Shown here piece after piece: positions 43,093 to 52,038 of a stretch of 64,000 bases of DNA (its first letter is position 1; each line of letters starts with the position of its first letter). The notes beneath the pieces were generated by a model. It made no database searches. It saw only the letters and a list, made by a program, of their open reading frames with translations, and had not been told where the DNA came from. Made by a program: the position numbers and the translations under genes. The stretch comes from Kluyvera sp047971185. Lineage in GTDB: Bacteria; Pseudomonadota; Gammaproteobacteria; Enterobacterales; Enterobacteriaceae. Location of the stretch: NCBI RefSeq assembly GCF_047971185.1, contig NZ_JBKDZH010000035.1, positions 62,001 to 126,000 of the forward strand, read 5' to 3'.

Positions 43093-44016
43093 ATGACGGT
43101 CTTATTTGCTTTATTGCAGGCGCTGGTGCTGTTCGCCGTCGCGCCGCTGCTCTCCGGTATTACCCGCGTTTGCCGCGCCCGGTTGCATAACCGTCGCGGG
43201 CCGGGCGTGATGCAGGAGTATCGCGACATCATCAAACTGCTGGGTCGTCAGAGCATTGGCCCGGATGCGTCCGGCTGGGTTTTCCGCCTGACGCCGTTTG
43301 TGATGGTTGGCGTGATGCTGACCATCGCCACCGCACTGCCGGTAGTCACCGTGGCGTCGCCGCTGCCGGGTCTGGGTGACCTGATCACTCTGATCTACCT
43401 GTTCGCGGTGGCGCGTTTCTTCTTCGCGATTGCCGGTCTGGACACCGGTAGCCCGTTCACCGCCATCGGCGCCAGCCGTGAAGCGATGCTCGGCGTGCTG
43501 GTGGAGCCGATTCTGCTGCTCGGCCTGTGGGTCGCCGGGCTGGTGGCGGGTTCAACGCACATCAGCAACATCACCGACACGATTTACCACTGGCCGCTGA
43601 GCCGCAGCATCCCGCTGGCGCTGGCCTTTTGCGCCTGCGCGTTCGCCACCTTTATCGAAATGGGCAAACTGCCGTTCGACCTGGCGGAAGCGGAGCAGGA
43701 GCTGCAGGAAGGCCCACTGTCCGAGTACAGCGGCAGCGGCTTCGGCGTGCTGAAGTGGGGCATCAGCCTGAAACAGCTGGTGGTGCTGCAGATGTTCGTC
43801 GGCGTGTTTATCCCGTGGGGCCAGATGACCAGCTTTAGCGTCAGCGGCCTGGTTATCGCGATCGTTGCCGCCATCGTCAAGCTGGTGGTCGGCGTGCTGA
43901 TTATCGCCCTGTTCGAAAACAGCATGGCGCGTCTGCGTCTGGATATAACCGGCCGTATTACCTGGACCGGCTTCGGTTTAGCCTTTTTAGCCTTCGTCTC
44001 CTTGCTGGTGGCGTGA
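43093..44016 (+). CDS. hycD: HycD, NuoH-like membrane subunit of FHL
   Basis: 307 residues, about eight membrane helices. RRGPGVMQEYRDIIKLLGR and EMGKLPFDLAEAEQELQEGP are the cytoplasmic loops shared with NuoH that contact the hydrogenase arm. Confidence 0.95.
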   Translation: MTVLFALLQALVLFAVAPLLSGITRVCRARLHNRRGPGVMQEYRDIIKLLGRQSIGPDASGWVFRLTPFVMVGVMLTIATALPVVTVASPLPGLGDLITLIYLFAVARFFFAIAGLDTGSPFTAIGASREAMLGVLVEPILLLGLWVAGLVAGSTHISNITDTIYHWPLSRSIPLALAFCACAFATFIEMGKLPFDLAEAEQELQEGPLSEYSGSGFGVLKWGISLKQLVVLQMFVGVFIPWGQMTSFSVSGLVIAIVAAIVKLVVGVLIIALFENSMARLRLDITGRITWTGFGLAFLAFVSLLVA

Positions 44017-44032
44017 TAAGAGAGTTTTGAGC

Positions 44033-45742
44033 ATGTCTGAAGAAAAAGTGGGTCAACACTACCTCGCTGCGCTGCACCAGGCCTTCCCCGGCGTGGTGCT
44101 GGACGAAGCCTGGCAGACCAAAGACCAGTTAACGATTACCGTCAAGGTGAACTACCTGCCGGAAGTCGTCGAGTTTCTTTACTACCAGCAGGGCGGCTGG
44201 CTGTCGGTGCTGTTCGGCAACGATGAACGTAAGCTGAACGGGCATTACGCGGTGTACTACGTGCTGTCGATGGAATCCGGCACTAAGTGCTGGATCACCG
44301 TGCGCGTGGAAGTGGACGCCAATAAACCGGAATACCCGTCGGTCACGCCGCGCGTGCCTGCCGCCGTGTGGGGCGAGCGCGAAGTGCGCGACATGTACGG
44401 CCTGATCCCGGTCGGCCTGCCGGATGAACGTCGTCTGGTGCTGCCGGACGATTGGCCGGACGAGCTGTATCCGCTGCGTAAAGACAGCATGGACTACCGT
44501 CAGCGCCCGGCGCCGACTACCGACGCGGAAACCTACGAGTTCATCAACGAGCTGGGCAGCAAGAAAAACAACGTGGTACCGATTGGCCCGCTGCACGTGA
44601 CCTCCGACGAACCGGGCCACTTCCGCCTGTTCGTGGACGGCGAAAACATCATCGATGCCGATTACCGTCTGTTCTATGTCCACCGCGGCATGGAAAAGCT
44701 GGCGGAAACCCGCATGGGTTACAACGAAGTGACCTTCCTGTCGGACCGCGTGTGCGGCATCTGCGGCTTTGCCCACAGCACCGCCTACACCACCTCCGTC
44801 GAAAACGCGATGGGTATCGTGGTACCGGAACGCGCGCAGATGATCCGCGCCATTCTGCTGGAAGTGGAGCGTCTGCACTCGCACCTGCTGAACCTCGGCC
44901 TGGCGTGCCACTTCACCGGCTTCGACTCCGGGTTTATGCAGTTCTTCCGCGTGCGTGAAGCCTCCATGAAAATGGCGGAAATCCTCACCGGCGCGCGTAA
45001 GACCTACGGCCTGAACCTGATTGGCGGTATCCGTCGCGACTTCCTGAAAGACGACATGATCCAGACCCGTCAGCTGGCGCAGCAGATGCGCCGCGACGTG
45101 CAGGACCTGGTGGATATTCTGCTGAGCACCCCGAACATGGAACAGCGCACCGTCGGTATTGGCCGCCTGGACCCGGAAATTGCCCGCGACTTCAGTAACG
45201 TCGGCCCGATGGTTCGCGCCAGCGGCCACGCCCGCGATACTCGCGCCGATCACCCGTTTGTCGGCTATGGCCTGCTGCCGATGGAAGTACACAGCGAGCA
45301 GGGCTGTGACGTGATCTCCCGTCTGAAAGTGCGTATCAACGAAGTGTTCACCGCGCTGAACATGATTGACTACGGTCTGGATAACCTGCCGGGCGGCCCG
45401 CTGGCGGTGGAAGGTTTCACCTACATTCCGCACCGCTTCGCGCTGGGCTTCTCCGAAGCGCCGCGCGGTGACGATATCCACTGGAGCATGACCGGCGACA
45501 ACCAGAAGCTGTACCGCTGGCGCTGCCGCGCGGCGACCTACGCTAACTGGCCGACCCTGCGCTACATGCTGCGCGGCAACACCGTATCCGATGCGCCGCT
45601 GATCATCGGTAGCCTCGACCCTTGCTACTCCTGTACTGACCGCATGACCGTGGTCGACGTGCGTAAGAAGAAGAGCAAGGTCGTGCCGTACAAAGAGCTT
45701 GAGCGCTACAGCATTGAGCGTAAGAACTCGCCGCTGAAATAA
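44033..45742 (+). CDS. hycE: HycE, hydrogenase-3 large subunit
   Basis: 569 residues, as in E. coli. The N-terminal part is NuoC-like and the C-terminal part NuoD-like. NiFe ligands are in RVCGICGFAH and DPCYSC (Cys531, Cys534). The last 32 residues, beginning MTVVDVRKKK, are the extension removed by HycI after Arg537. ATG 44033 is chosen over the upstream TTG 44027 because it gives the known N-terminus. It is separated from hycF by 169 bp holding a repeat element. Confidence 0.96.
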   Translation: MSEEKVGQHYLAALHQAFPGVVLDEAWQTKDQLTITVKVNYLPEVVEFLYYQQGGWLSVLFGNDERKLNGHYAVYYVLSMESGTKCWITVRVEVDANKPEYPSVTPRVPAAVWGEREVRDMYGLIPVGLPDERRLVLPDDWPDELYPLRKDSMDYRQRPAPTTDAETYEFINELGSKKNNVVPIGPLHVTSDEPGHFRLFVDGENIIDADYRLFYVHRGMEKLAETRMGYNEVTFLSDRVCGICGFAHSTAYTTSVENAMGIVVPERAQMIRAILLEVERLHSHLLNLGLACHFTGFDSGFMQFFRVREASMKMAEILTGARKTYGLNLIGGIRRDFLKDDMIQTRQLAQQMRRDVQDLVDILLSTPNMEQRTVGIGRLDPEIARDFSNVGPMVRASGHARDTRADHPFVGYGLLPMEVHSEQGCDVISRLKVRINEVFTALNMIDYGLDNLPGGPLAVEGFTYIPHRFALGFSEAPRGDDIHWSMTGDNQKLYRWRCRAATYANWPTLRYMLRGNTVSDAPLIIGSLDPCYSCTDRMTVVDVRKKKSKVVPYKELERYSIERKNSPLK

Positions 45743-45764
45743 TTGGGGCATTGCGTGGGGGATT

Positions 45765-45880
45765 CCCCTCACCCCGACCCTCTCCCCAAAGGGGCGAGGG
45801 GGAAGGGCAGATCGCGTGCGTATTTACTGACGACACCGTTCTGTCCCCTCTCCCTTCCAGGGAGAGGGCTAGGGTGAGGG
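45765..45880. repeat. Palindromic (MITE-like) element inside the hyc operon
   Basis: Left end CCCCTCACCCCGACCCTCTC and right end GGGAGAGGGCTAGGGTGAGG are inverted copies, the same end sequences as the element at 6361-6534. No ORF is inside. It separates hycE and hycF, genes that lie close together in E. coli. Confidence 0.75.
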
Positions 45881-45911
45881 TAAAAACACCGCACGTAATC
45901 CGGGAGCAACT

Positions 45912-46454
45912 ATGTTTACCTTTATTAAAAAAGTCATCAAAACCGGCACCACGACATCGTCTTACCCGCTGGAGCCGATGCCGGTTGATAAAAACTTCCG
46001 CGGCAAGCCGGAGCATAACCCGCAGCAGTGCATCGGCTGCGCGGCGTGCGTCAACGCCTGCCCGTCGAACGCGCTGACCGTAGAGACCGACCGCGCGGCT
46101 AACCAGCTGGCGTGGCAGTTCAATCTCGGTCGCTGCATCTTCTGCGGCCGCTGTGAAGAAGTGTGCCCGACGGCGGCGATCAAGCTGTCGCAGGAGTACG
46201 AGCTGGCGGTGTGGAAAAAAGAAGATTTCCTGCAACAGTCCCGCTTTGATATCTGCAACTGCCGCGTGTGTAACCGTCCGTTTGCCGTGCAGAAAGAGAT
46301 TGATTACGCGATTGAAATCCTCAAGCACAACGGCGACAGCCGCGCGGAACACCACCGCGAAAGCTTTGAGACCTGCCCGGAATGTAAGCGTCAGAAATGT
46401 TTGGTGCCTTCCGACCGTATTGACCTGACCCGCCACATGAAAGAGGCCATCTGA
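45912..46454 (+). CDS. hycF: HycF, ferredoxin-like FHL subunit
   Basis: 180 residues. Two 4Fe-4S motifs, CIGCAACVNACP and CIFCGRCEEVCP, as in NuoI. Extra cysteines (CNCRVC, CPECKRQKC) near residues 115-165 resemble E. coli HycF. Its stop overlaps the hycG start (TGATG). Confidence 0.95.
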   Translation: MFTFIKKVIKTGTTTSSYPLEPMPVDKNFRGKPEHNPQQCIGCAACVNACPSNALTVETDRAANQLAWQFNLGRCIFCGRCEEVCPTAAIKLSQEYELAVWKKEDFLQQSRFDICNCRVCNRPFAVQKEIDYAIEILKHNGDSRAEHHRESFETCPECKRQKCLVPSDRIDLTRHMKEAI

Positions 46455-47221
46455 TGAGCAACTTAATTGGGCCGCGCGACGCCAACGGTATGCCGGTGCC
46501 GATGACGGTAGAGGAATCTATCGCCAGCATGAAAGCATCGCTGCTGAAAAATATTAAACGTTCCGCCTATGTTTACCGCGTTGACTGCGGCGGCTGTAAC
46601 GGCTGCGAGATTGAGATTTTTGCTACTCTGTCGCCGCTGTTCGACGCCGAGCGCTTCGGCATTAAAGTGGTGCCGTCGCCGCGTCACGCCGACATTCTGC
46701 TGTTCACCGGGGCGGTCACCCGCGCTATGCGTTCTCCGGCGCTGCGCGCCTGGCAGTCCGCGCCTGACCCGAAAATTTGTATCTCCTACGGGGCCTGCGG
46801 CAACAGCGGCGGTATCTTCCACGACCTGTACTGCGTCTGGGGCGGCACCGACAAAATCGTGCCGGTAGATGTCTACATTCCTGGCTGCCCGCCGACGCCC
46901 GCAGCGACGCTGTACGGCTTCGCCATGGCGCTGGGCCTGCTGGAGCAGAAAATCCACGCCCGCGCGCCGGGCGAGCTGGACGCGCAGCCTGCGCAGCTGC
47001 TGCATCCGGACATGGTCCAGCCGCTGCGCGTGCAGGTTGACCGCGCCGCGCGTCGTCTGGCGGGCTACCGCTACGGTCGTCAGATTGCCGACGACTATAT
47101 GCTGCGTCTGAACCAGGGCGATGCTCAGGTCCAGCAGTGGCTGGAGACGGAAAACGATCCGCGCCTGACGGAAATTGTCACGCAGCTTAACCACGTAGTA
47201 GAAGAGGCACGTATTCGATGA
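46454..47221 (+). CDS. hycG: HycG, hydrogenase-3 small subunit
   Basis: 255 residues, NuoB-like. Cysteines of the proximal cluster are in DCGGCNGCEIE, GACGNSGG and IPGCPPTP. Pairs with HycE. Overlaps hycH by ATGA. Confidence 0.96.
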   Translation: MSNLIGPRDANGMPVPMTVEESIASMKASLLKNIKRSAYVYRVDCGGCNGCEIEIFATLSPLFDAERFGIKVVPSPRHADILLFTGAVTRAMRSPALRAWQSAPDPKICISYGACGNSGGIFHDLYCVWGGTDKIVPVDVYIPGCPPTPAATLYGFAMALGLLEQKIHARAPGELDAQPAQLLHPDMVQPLRVQVDRAARRLAGYRYGRQIADDYMLRLNQGDAQVQQWLETENDPRLTEIVTQLNHVVEEARIR

Positions 47222-47628
47222 GCGAACAGGTGGTGTTCAGTCAACTGAGCCGTAAATTTATTGATGAGAACGATGCGACGCCCGATGAGGCGCAGCAGGT
47301 TGTCTATTACAGCCTGGCGATTGGCCACCACCTCGGGGTCATCGACTGCCTCGAAGCCGCGCTGACCTGCCCGTGGGACGACTACCGGGCGTGGATTGCC
47401 ACCCTGGAAGAGGGCAGTACGGCGCGGCGCAAAATGGAAGGCGTGCCGAAGTATGGCGAAATCGTTATCGACAGCAACCACGTGTCGATGCTGGCCCACG
47501 CTTTTGATAGCGCGCGAGCGCGACAAACGCCGCAGCAAAAAGAGTGGAGCCAGGCGATGCTCAATATGCTGCACGCGATTCATCAGGAGAGCGCCATCTA
47601 TCTGATGGTGCGTCGCCTGCGTGACTGA
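47218..47628 (+). CDS. hycH: HycH, FHL assembly protein
   Basis: 136 residues, as in E. coli. Needed for maturation of hydrogenase 3 but not part of the final complex. In this genome it is followed by a methyltransferase gene instead of hycI. Confidence 0.93.
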   Translation: MSEQVVFSQLSRKFIDENDATPDEAQQVVYYSLAIGHHLGVIDCLEAALTCPWDDYRAWIATLEEGSTARRKMEGVPKYGEIVIDSNHVSMLAHAFDSARARQTPQQKEWSQAMLNMLHAIHQESAIYLMVRRLRD

Positions 47629-47662
47629 GCTACAGTGTTGCCATTGCTCTGTACAGAGATTG

Positions 47663-48361
47663 ATGATGAACGCGAACAACTATGACGCCATGGCGGCAGC
47701 CTACAGCGCCGACAATGAAAATAACGCCTGGAATGCCGGCTATGAACGCCCGGCGATTCTGACCATGGCGGGAGACGTTGCCGGGCTGAAGGTATTGGAT
47801 GCGGGCTGCGGTGCAGGGGCGCATGCGTTGGCTTTGCAGGCGGCGGGGGCGATGGTTGAAGGTTGCGATCTGAGCGCCGGGCTGCTGGCGCTGGCGCAGC
47901 GACGGTTGGGAGACGCAGTACCGTTGCGGCAGGTGGATCTGGCACAACCTCTGCCCTATCCGAACGCGCGATTTGATCTCATCCTCTCAGCGCTGGTGCT
48001 GCACTATCTTGAAGAGTGGGGGCCGCCGTTGGCGGAGTTTCATCGCCTGCTAAAGCCGGGCGGTCGGCTGGTTTTTTCTACACATCATCCGTTTATGGAT
48101 CATGACCCCGCGCAGGGGGAGAGCTATTTTACCACCTACGACTTTGAAGAAACCTGGCAGCGTGGCGATTGCAATGTGACGATGCGTTTCTGGCATCGCC
48201 CGCTGGCATCCATGCTGCGGTCGATTACGCAGGCCGGTTTTCTTATCGAGCAGATTGATGAACCGATGCCACAGCCAGAAGTTGAGGCGGCGTTTCCGGA
48301 CGCGTGGCACAAGCTGACGACTGCGCCTCGCTTTCTTTTTTTCTCTTTACGCAAAATTTGA
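47663..48361 (+). CDS. Class I SAM-dependent methyltransferase inserted in hyc
   Basis: 232 residues. The SAM-binding motif I is VLDAGCGAGAHAL (about 44-56), followed by the acidic strand end VEGCDLS, motif IV FDLILSALVLHYLE and RLLKPGGRLVFSTHHP, all typical of UbiE/Methyltransf_11-type small-molecule methyltransferases. ATG 47663 or 47666 gives the natural N-terminus MNANNYDAMAAAY. It sits 34 bp after hycH and 16 bp before hycI on the same strand, so it is probably cotranscribed. No hydrogenase-linked role is known to me; the substrate cannot be inferred. Confidence 0.85.
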   Translation: MMNANNYDAMAAAYSADNENNAWNAGYERPAILTMAGDVAGLKVLDAGCGAGAHALALQAAGAMVEGCDLSAGLLALAQRRLGDAVPLRQVDLAQPLPYPNARFDLILSALVLHYLEEWGPPLAEFHRLLKPGGRLVFSTHHPFMDHDPAQGESYFTTYDFEETWQRGDCNVTMRFWHRPLASMLRSITQAGFLIEQIDEPMPQPEVEAAFPDAWHKLTTAPRFLFFSLRKI

Positions 48362-48377
48362 CGGTCGAGGTATTAAC

Positions 48378-48854
48378 ATGACTGACGTTTTACTCTGTGT
48401 CGGCAACAGCATGATGGGCGATGATGGCGCGGGTCCGCTGCTGGCAGAAAAGTGCCTTGCCCAGCCGAAAGGGGCGTGGGTGGTGATTGACGGCGGCAGC
48501 GCGCCGGAGAACGACATCGTGGCGATCCGCGAGCTGAATCCCGATCGCCTGCTGATTGTCGACGCTACCGACATAGGGCTGAACCCCGGCGAAATCCGCA
48601 TCATCGACCCGGACGATATCGCCGAGATGTTTATGATGACCACCCATAATATGCCGCTGAACTACCTGGTGGATCAGCTGAAAGATGACGTGGGTGAGGT
48701 GGTTTTCCTCGGTATTCAGCCGGATATCGTCGGCTTCTATTACCCGATGACCGAGGCGATTAAAGACGCGGTGGAAGTGGTGTATCAACGGCTGGAAGGC
48801 TGGCAGGGGCACGGCGGCTTTGCGCAGCTGGAAGCGCAGGAGGATGAGGAGTAA
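48378..48854 (+). CDS. hycI: HycI, hydrogenase-3 maturation endopeptidase
   Basis: 158 residues. Nickel-dependent check of HycE: cleaves after Arg537 once nickel is inserted. GNSMMGDDGAGP near the N-terminus carries the conserved acidic residue of the site, with Asp and His positions in VDATDIG and TTHNMPL. GAGGTATTAAC precedes ATG 48378. Confidence 0.94.
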   Translation: MTDVLLCVGNSMMGDDGAGPLLAEKCLAQPKGAWVVIDGGSAPENDIVAIRELNPDRLLIVDATDIGLNPGEIRIIDPDDIAEMFMMTTHNMPLNYLVDQLKDDVGEVVFLGIQPDIVGFYYPMTEAIKDAVEVVYQRLEGWQGHGGFAQLEAQEDEE

Positions 48855-48859
48855 CGCGC

Positions 48860-48894
48860 TCCTCATCCTGACCCTCTCCCTTCAGGAGAGGGGA
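48860..48894. repeat. Short palindromic remnant after hycI
   Basis: CCTCATCCTGACCCTCTCCC followed by TTCAGGAGAGGGG has the end sequence of the elements at 6361 and 45765, folded back on itself. It lies between the convergent hycI and acyltransferase genes and may act as a weak terminator; no T-run follows. Confidence 0.55.
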
Positions 48895-48896
48895 AA

Positions 48897-50603
48897 CTAC
48901 CCGCCCAGATGCGCCCCGATATAGCGCTGATAGCGGTTTGCCTTCAGATAGGTTAAGTCCACCAGCACCAGCCCATCCACGCAGTTGTTAAAGTCCGGGT
49001 CGCTGCCAAAGTCGATAAACTGCACGCCGCCCGGCTCGCAGACTTCAGAATATTGCTTGTAGAGCGGCGGAATGCCGCAGCCGAGGTTGCCGAGCAGCGA
49101 CTTCAGTCGCGTCAGGTCTTCGCTATAATCTTCGCCGCCAAACTGCGCCAGCACGTCGGGTAACGACGCAGGGTAAGGGCGGCGTGATTCCGCCAGCGGA
49201 TGCGTCGCCGGGAACCACAGGCGGTAGAATGCAACCAGCAGGTCGCGCGCTGACGGCGGCAGCCCGCCGGAGATCGACACCGGGCCGAACATGTAGCGGT
49301 AGTGCGGGTAGCGGGCCAGATACGCGCCGATGCCGGACCACAGATAGTCCAGCCCGCGGCGTCCCCAGTAGCGCGGCTGAATAAAGCTGCGTCCCAGCTC
49401 AATGCCGTGCTGAAGAATATCATCCATCCGCGTATCGTAGTGGAACAGGCTGTAGCTGTAGATACCGTCCAGCCCGCGCTGTTTCAGCTGCACGGCGGTG
49501 GGCATAAAGCGGTAGGCACCGACAATTTCCAGATCCTCGTCGTCCCACAGGATCAGATGCAAATAGTCGTCATCGTAACCATCTACGTCGCGGCGCTTGC
49601 CGCTGCCTTCGCCCACTGCGCGGAAGGCGATTTCACGCAAACGCCCCAGCTCGCGCAGCAGCGGCACGTCTTCCTGACCGTTACGCTGCCATAAATAGAT
49701 CATTTTACCGTCCGCCGTGCGCCCCAGGCACTCCGCCTGCGCAAGCTCGCGTTTAAGCAGCGCGCGCGGTTCCGGGCGAGCAATCGCGCTTTCGGTTTTA
49801 AACACCCCCGGTAGCCCTTTGCCTAACTTGCGCAGGTGGCGATAGCATCTGTCGGTCATTTCGTGCGGCGTGGACTGCGGATTAAACCATGCGGCCCACG
49901 AAATTTGTTCGCCAAGGGTCAACGGCAGGCTGCTGTTGCGGCGGCGGAACATCTGCTGCATTAGCAGCAGCAGCGGCAGGTTTGGCGACACCAGCGTGCT
50001 GGCGTAAAACAGTGGGCTATTGCGCGCGTCAATCCATGCGGGCAGCAGCGGCGCGCGGTATTTGGCGGCTAGTTTTATAAAGCCGGAGTGCCATTTTTTA
50101 TCGCGGATGCCGCGACGCGTCAGGCGCGACACTTCTCCTGCCGGGAAGAAGATCAGCACGCCGCCGCTGTGCAGCTGGCTGTCCATCTGCTGGAGCGCGG
50201 ATTTGGCGGTACGGCCGTTGATATTGTCCACCGGGATAAACAGCGAGCTGAGCGGCTCAAGGTGCGTCAGCAGCCGGTTGGTGACCACTTTGACGTCGCG
50301 GCGCACGCGGGAAACCGCATACAGCAGGGCCAGACCGTCCAGCGTGCCGGTAGGGTGGTTGGCGATGATCACCAGGGGACCTTGCTCGGGAATGTTTTCC
50401 AGGCTGCGCAGCGGAATGTCGCAGTGGATATTGAGGTGTTCCAGCACCTGTTCGACGGTATCCAGACCTTTCAGGTGGTGGTGGCGGGCAGCAAACTGTT
50501 GAAACTCTTCTTCATGCAGCAGCTTTCTGAGCACTTTCTTTTGCCAGGGGGCGGGCCTCGCCTCTGGCCACAGGTCGTCGATGACATTGTCGAGACTAAA
50601 CAT
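48897..50603 (-). CDS. Two-domain acyltransferase, probable ornithine lipid synthase (OlsF type)
   Basis: 568 residues. The N-terminal half is a PlsC-like O-acyltransferase: NHPTGTLDG (His83, Asp89) and FFPAGEVSR. The C-terminal half (about 300-500) is a hemolysin-like GNAT N-acyltransferase with GAYRFMPTAVQL, ELGRSFIQPRYWGRRGLDYLW and PVSISGG. This order of domains matches OlsF, a single enzyme that makes ornithine lipids, phosphorus-free membrane lipids often used under phosphate limitation. I see no Pho box nearby. GGAGGAGCC lies just before ATG 50603. Other acyl-amino-acid products are possible. Confidence 0.75.
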   Translation of the reverse strand: MFSLDNVIDDLWPEARPAPWQKKVLRKLLHEEEFQQFAARHHHLKGLDTVEQVLEHLNIHCDIPLRSLENIPEQGPLVIIANHPTGTLDGLALLYAVSRVRRDVKVVTNRLLTHLEPLSSLFIPVDNINGRTAKSALQQMDSQLHSGGVLIFFPAGEVSRLTRRGIRDKKWHSGFIKLAAKYRAPLLPAWIDARNSPLFYASTLVSPNLPLLLLMQQMFRRRNSSLPLTLGEQISWAAWFNPQSTPHEMTDRCYRHLRKLGKGLPGVFKTESAIARPEPRALLKRELAQAECLGRTADGKMIYLWQRNGQEDVPLLRELGRLREIAFRAVGEGSGKRRDVDGYDDDYLHLILWDDEDLEIVGAYRFMPTAVQLKQRGLDGIYSYSLFHYDTRMDDILQHGIELGRSFIQPRYWGRRGLDYLWSGIGAYLARYPHYRYMFGPVSISGGLPPSARDLLVAFYRLWFPATHPLAESRRPYPASLPDVLAQFGGEDYSEDLTRLKSLLGNLGCGIPPLYKQYSEVCEPGGVQFIDFGSDPDFNNCVDGLVLVDLTYLKANRYQRYIGAHLGG

Positions 50604-50682
50604 AGCGGCTCCTCCTCTGTCCTGCTGTGACAGTAGAAGGGCGAGATGTCGATTCGATGGCGGTTTGGTGACGTTTTATGGC

Positions 50683-50710
50683 AAAACGCCCCGCATGGCG
50701 GGGCGTTGTG
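50683..50710 (-). terminator. hemB terminator
   Basis: On the minus strand AACGCCCCGC and GCGGGGCGTT pair around a three-base loop, followed by TTGCC after the final TTs of the stem. It starts about eight bases after the hemB stop. Confidence 0.75.
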
Positions 50711-50714
50711 GGCA

Positions 50715-51689
50715 TTAGCGCAGAATTTTCTTCTCGGCTAAATCGAGGGCGAAGTAGCTGAAGATGAGGTCCGCGCCCGCGCGCTTGATGGCGCCGAGGC
50801 TTTCCAGCACCACTTTCTCTTCGTCAATCGCGCCGGCCTGTGCGGCAAACTTGATCATCGCGTACTCGCCGCTGACCTGGTAAGCGCCAATCGGCAGTTC
50901 GGTACGTTCACGGATATCGCGCAGGATATCGAGATACGCGCCCGCCGGTTTGACCATCAGGCAGTCGGCACCCTGAGCTTCATCGAGCAGCGATTCGCGA
51001 ATCGCCTCGCGGCGGTTCATCGGGTTCATCTGATAGGTTTTGCGGTCGCCCTTCAGCGCGGTACCGGCCGCTTCACGGAACGGGCCGTAGAACGAGGAGG
51101 CGAACTTGGTGGAGTAGGACATGATCGCGGTATCGGTAAAGCCCGCCGCGTCCAGCGCCTGGCGAATGGCCTGTACCTGGCCGTCCATTGCGGCAGACGG
51201 GGCGATGAAATCCGCGCCGGCAGCGGCGGCAACCACCGCCTGTTTGCCAAGATTGGCAAGGGTTAAATCGTTATCGACGCCGTGATCGCACAGCACGCCG
51301 CAGTGGCCGTGAGAGGTATATTCGCAGAAGCAGGTATCGGACATGACGATCATTTCCGGTACGGTTTGCTTGCAGATGCGCGACATGCGCGCCACCAGGC
51401 CGTCTTCTTTCCAGGCGTCGCTGCCGGTGTCGTCGGTGTGGTGAGAAATACCAAAGGTCATCACCGAGCGGATGCCCGCGTTAGCGATGCGTTCAATTTC
51501 GCGCGCCAGATGCTTCTCTGGAATGCGCATCACGCCCGGCATGGCCTCGATGGCTTTGTAATCGTTGATTTCTTCTTCAACAAAGATCGGCAACACCAGG
51601 TCGTTTAAGCTCAGTGTTGTCTCTTCAAACATGGCGCGCAGCGCAGCGGATTTGCGCAGGCGACGGGGGCGATGGAGTAAGTCTGTCAT
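50715..51689 (-). CDS. hemB: Porphobilinogen synthase (delta-aminolevulinate dehydratase)
   Basis: 324 residues, as in E. coli. Condenses two aminolevulinate molecules in heme synthesis. The zinc cysteines are in DTCFCEYTSHGHCG, and the two active-site lysines are in SYSTKFASSFYGPF and DCLMVKPAGAYLD. In E. coli its neighbour is tauD; here about 21 kb of anaerobic genes intervene. Confidence 0.97.
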   Translation of the reverse strand: MTDLLHRPRRLRKSAALRAMFEETTLSLNDLVLPIFVEEEINDYKAIEAMPGVMRIPEKHLAREIERIANAGIRSVMTFGISHHTDDTGSDAWKEDGLVARMSRICKQTVPEMIVMSDTCFCEYTSHGHCGVLCDHGVDNDLTLANLGKQAVVAAAAGADFIAPSAAMDGQVQAIRQALDAAGFTDTAIMSYSTKFASSFYGPFREAAGTALKGDRKTYQMNPMNRREAIRESLLDEAQGADCLMVKPAGAYLDILRDIRERTELPIGAYQVSGEYAMIKFAAQAGAIDEEKVVLESLGAIKRAGADLIFSYFALDLAEKKILR

Positions 51690-51806
51690 GGTATGCCTGA
51701 TGTTTGTGAAATAAGAGCCTTAGTGTAACCGAATCAGCAGGAGGATGTTTTACTAAAGTGGTGGTTATGTATCGCGCACCGCCCGGCGAAACGTCGCACT
51801 GCGGTA

Positions 51807-51857
51807 AGATATTCCTTAATACCCACTTCGGAGTATAAATATCTATTTTTTATTATT
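51807..51857 (+). terminator. Terminator-like hairpin in the hemB-iprA gap
   Basis: AGATATT (51807-51813) pairs with AATATCT (51838-51844), with an inner ATAC/GTAT pair around CTTCGG, followed by ATTTTTTATTATT. No annotated gene feeds into it; a 23-codon frame (ATG 51767, TAA 51836) runs into the stem. The rest of 51690-52038 is AT-rich DNA where I see no gene. Confidence 0.4.
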
Positions 51858-52038
51858 GTACTGTGAAATATATTTAATCGTGAGGTTTGCATTTTATTTA
51901 TGCGGGGTTGAGGTTTTTAAGGCGATTTTTTAAAAGTTTTTACTGTACAGCGTGAAAAAGTTTTTTATTATGTTGGCCTGGTTCTTTTTCGGACCTGCCG
52001 CATACAGAGCCGGATCTTCTCTGTGTATCTTAGGATGT

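Noticed and set aside
44129..45772. 547-codon open frame antisense to hycE
   Set aside because: Same reason; hycE is certain and this frame has no protein-like features.
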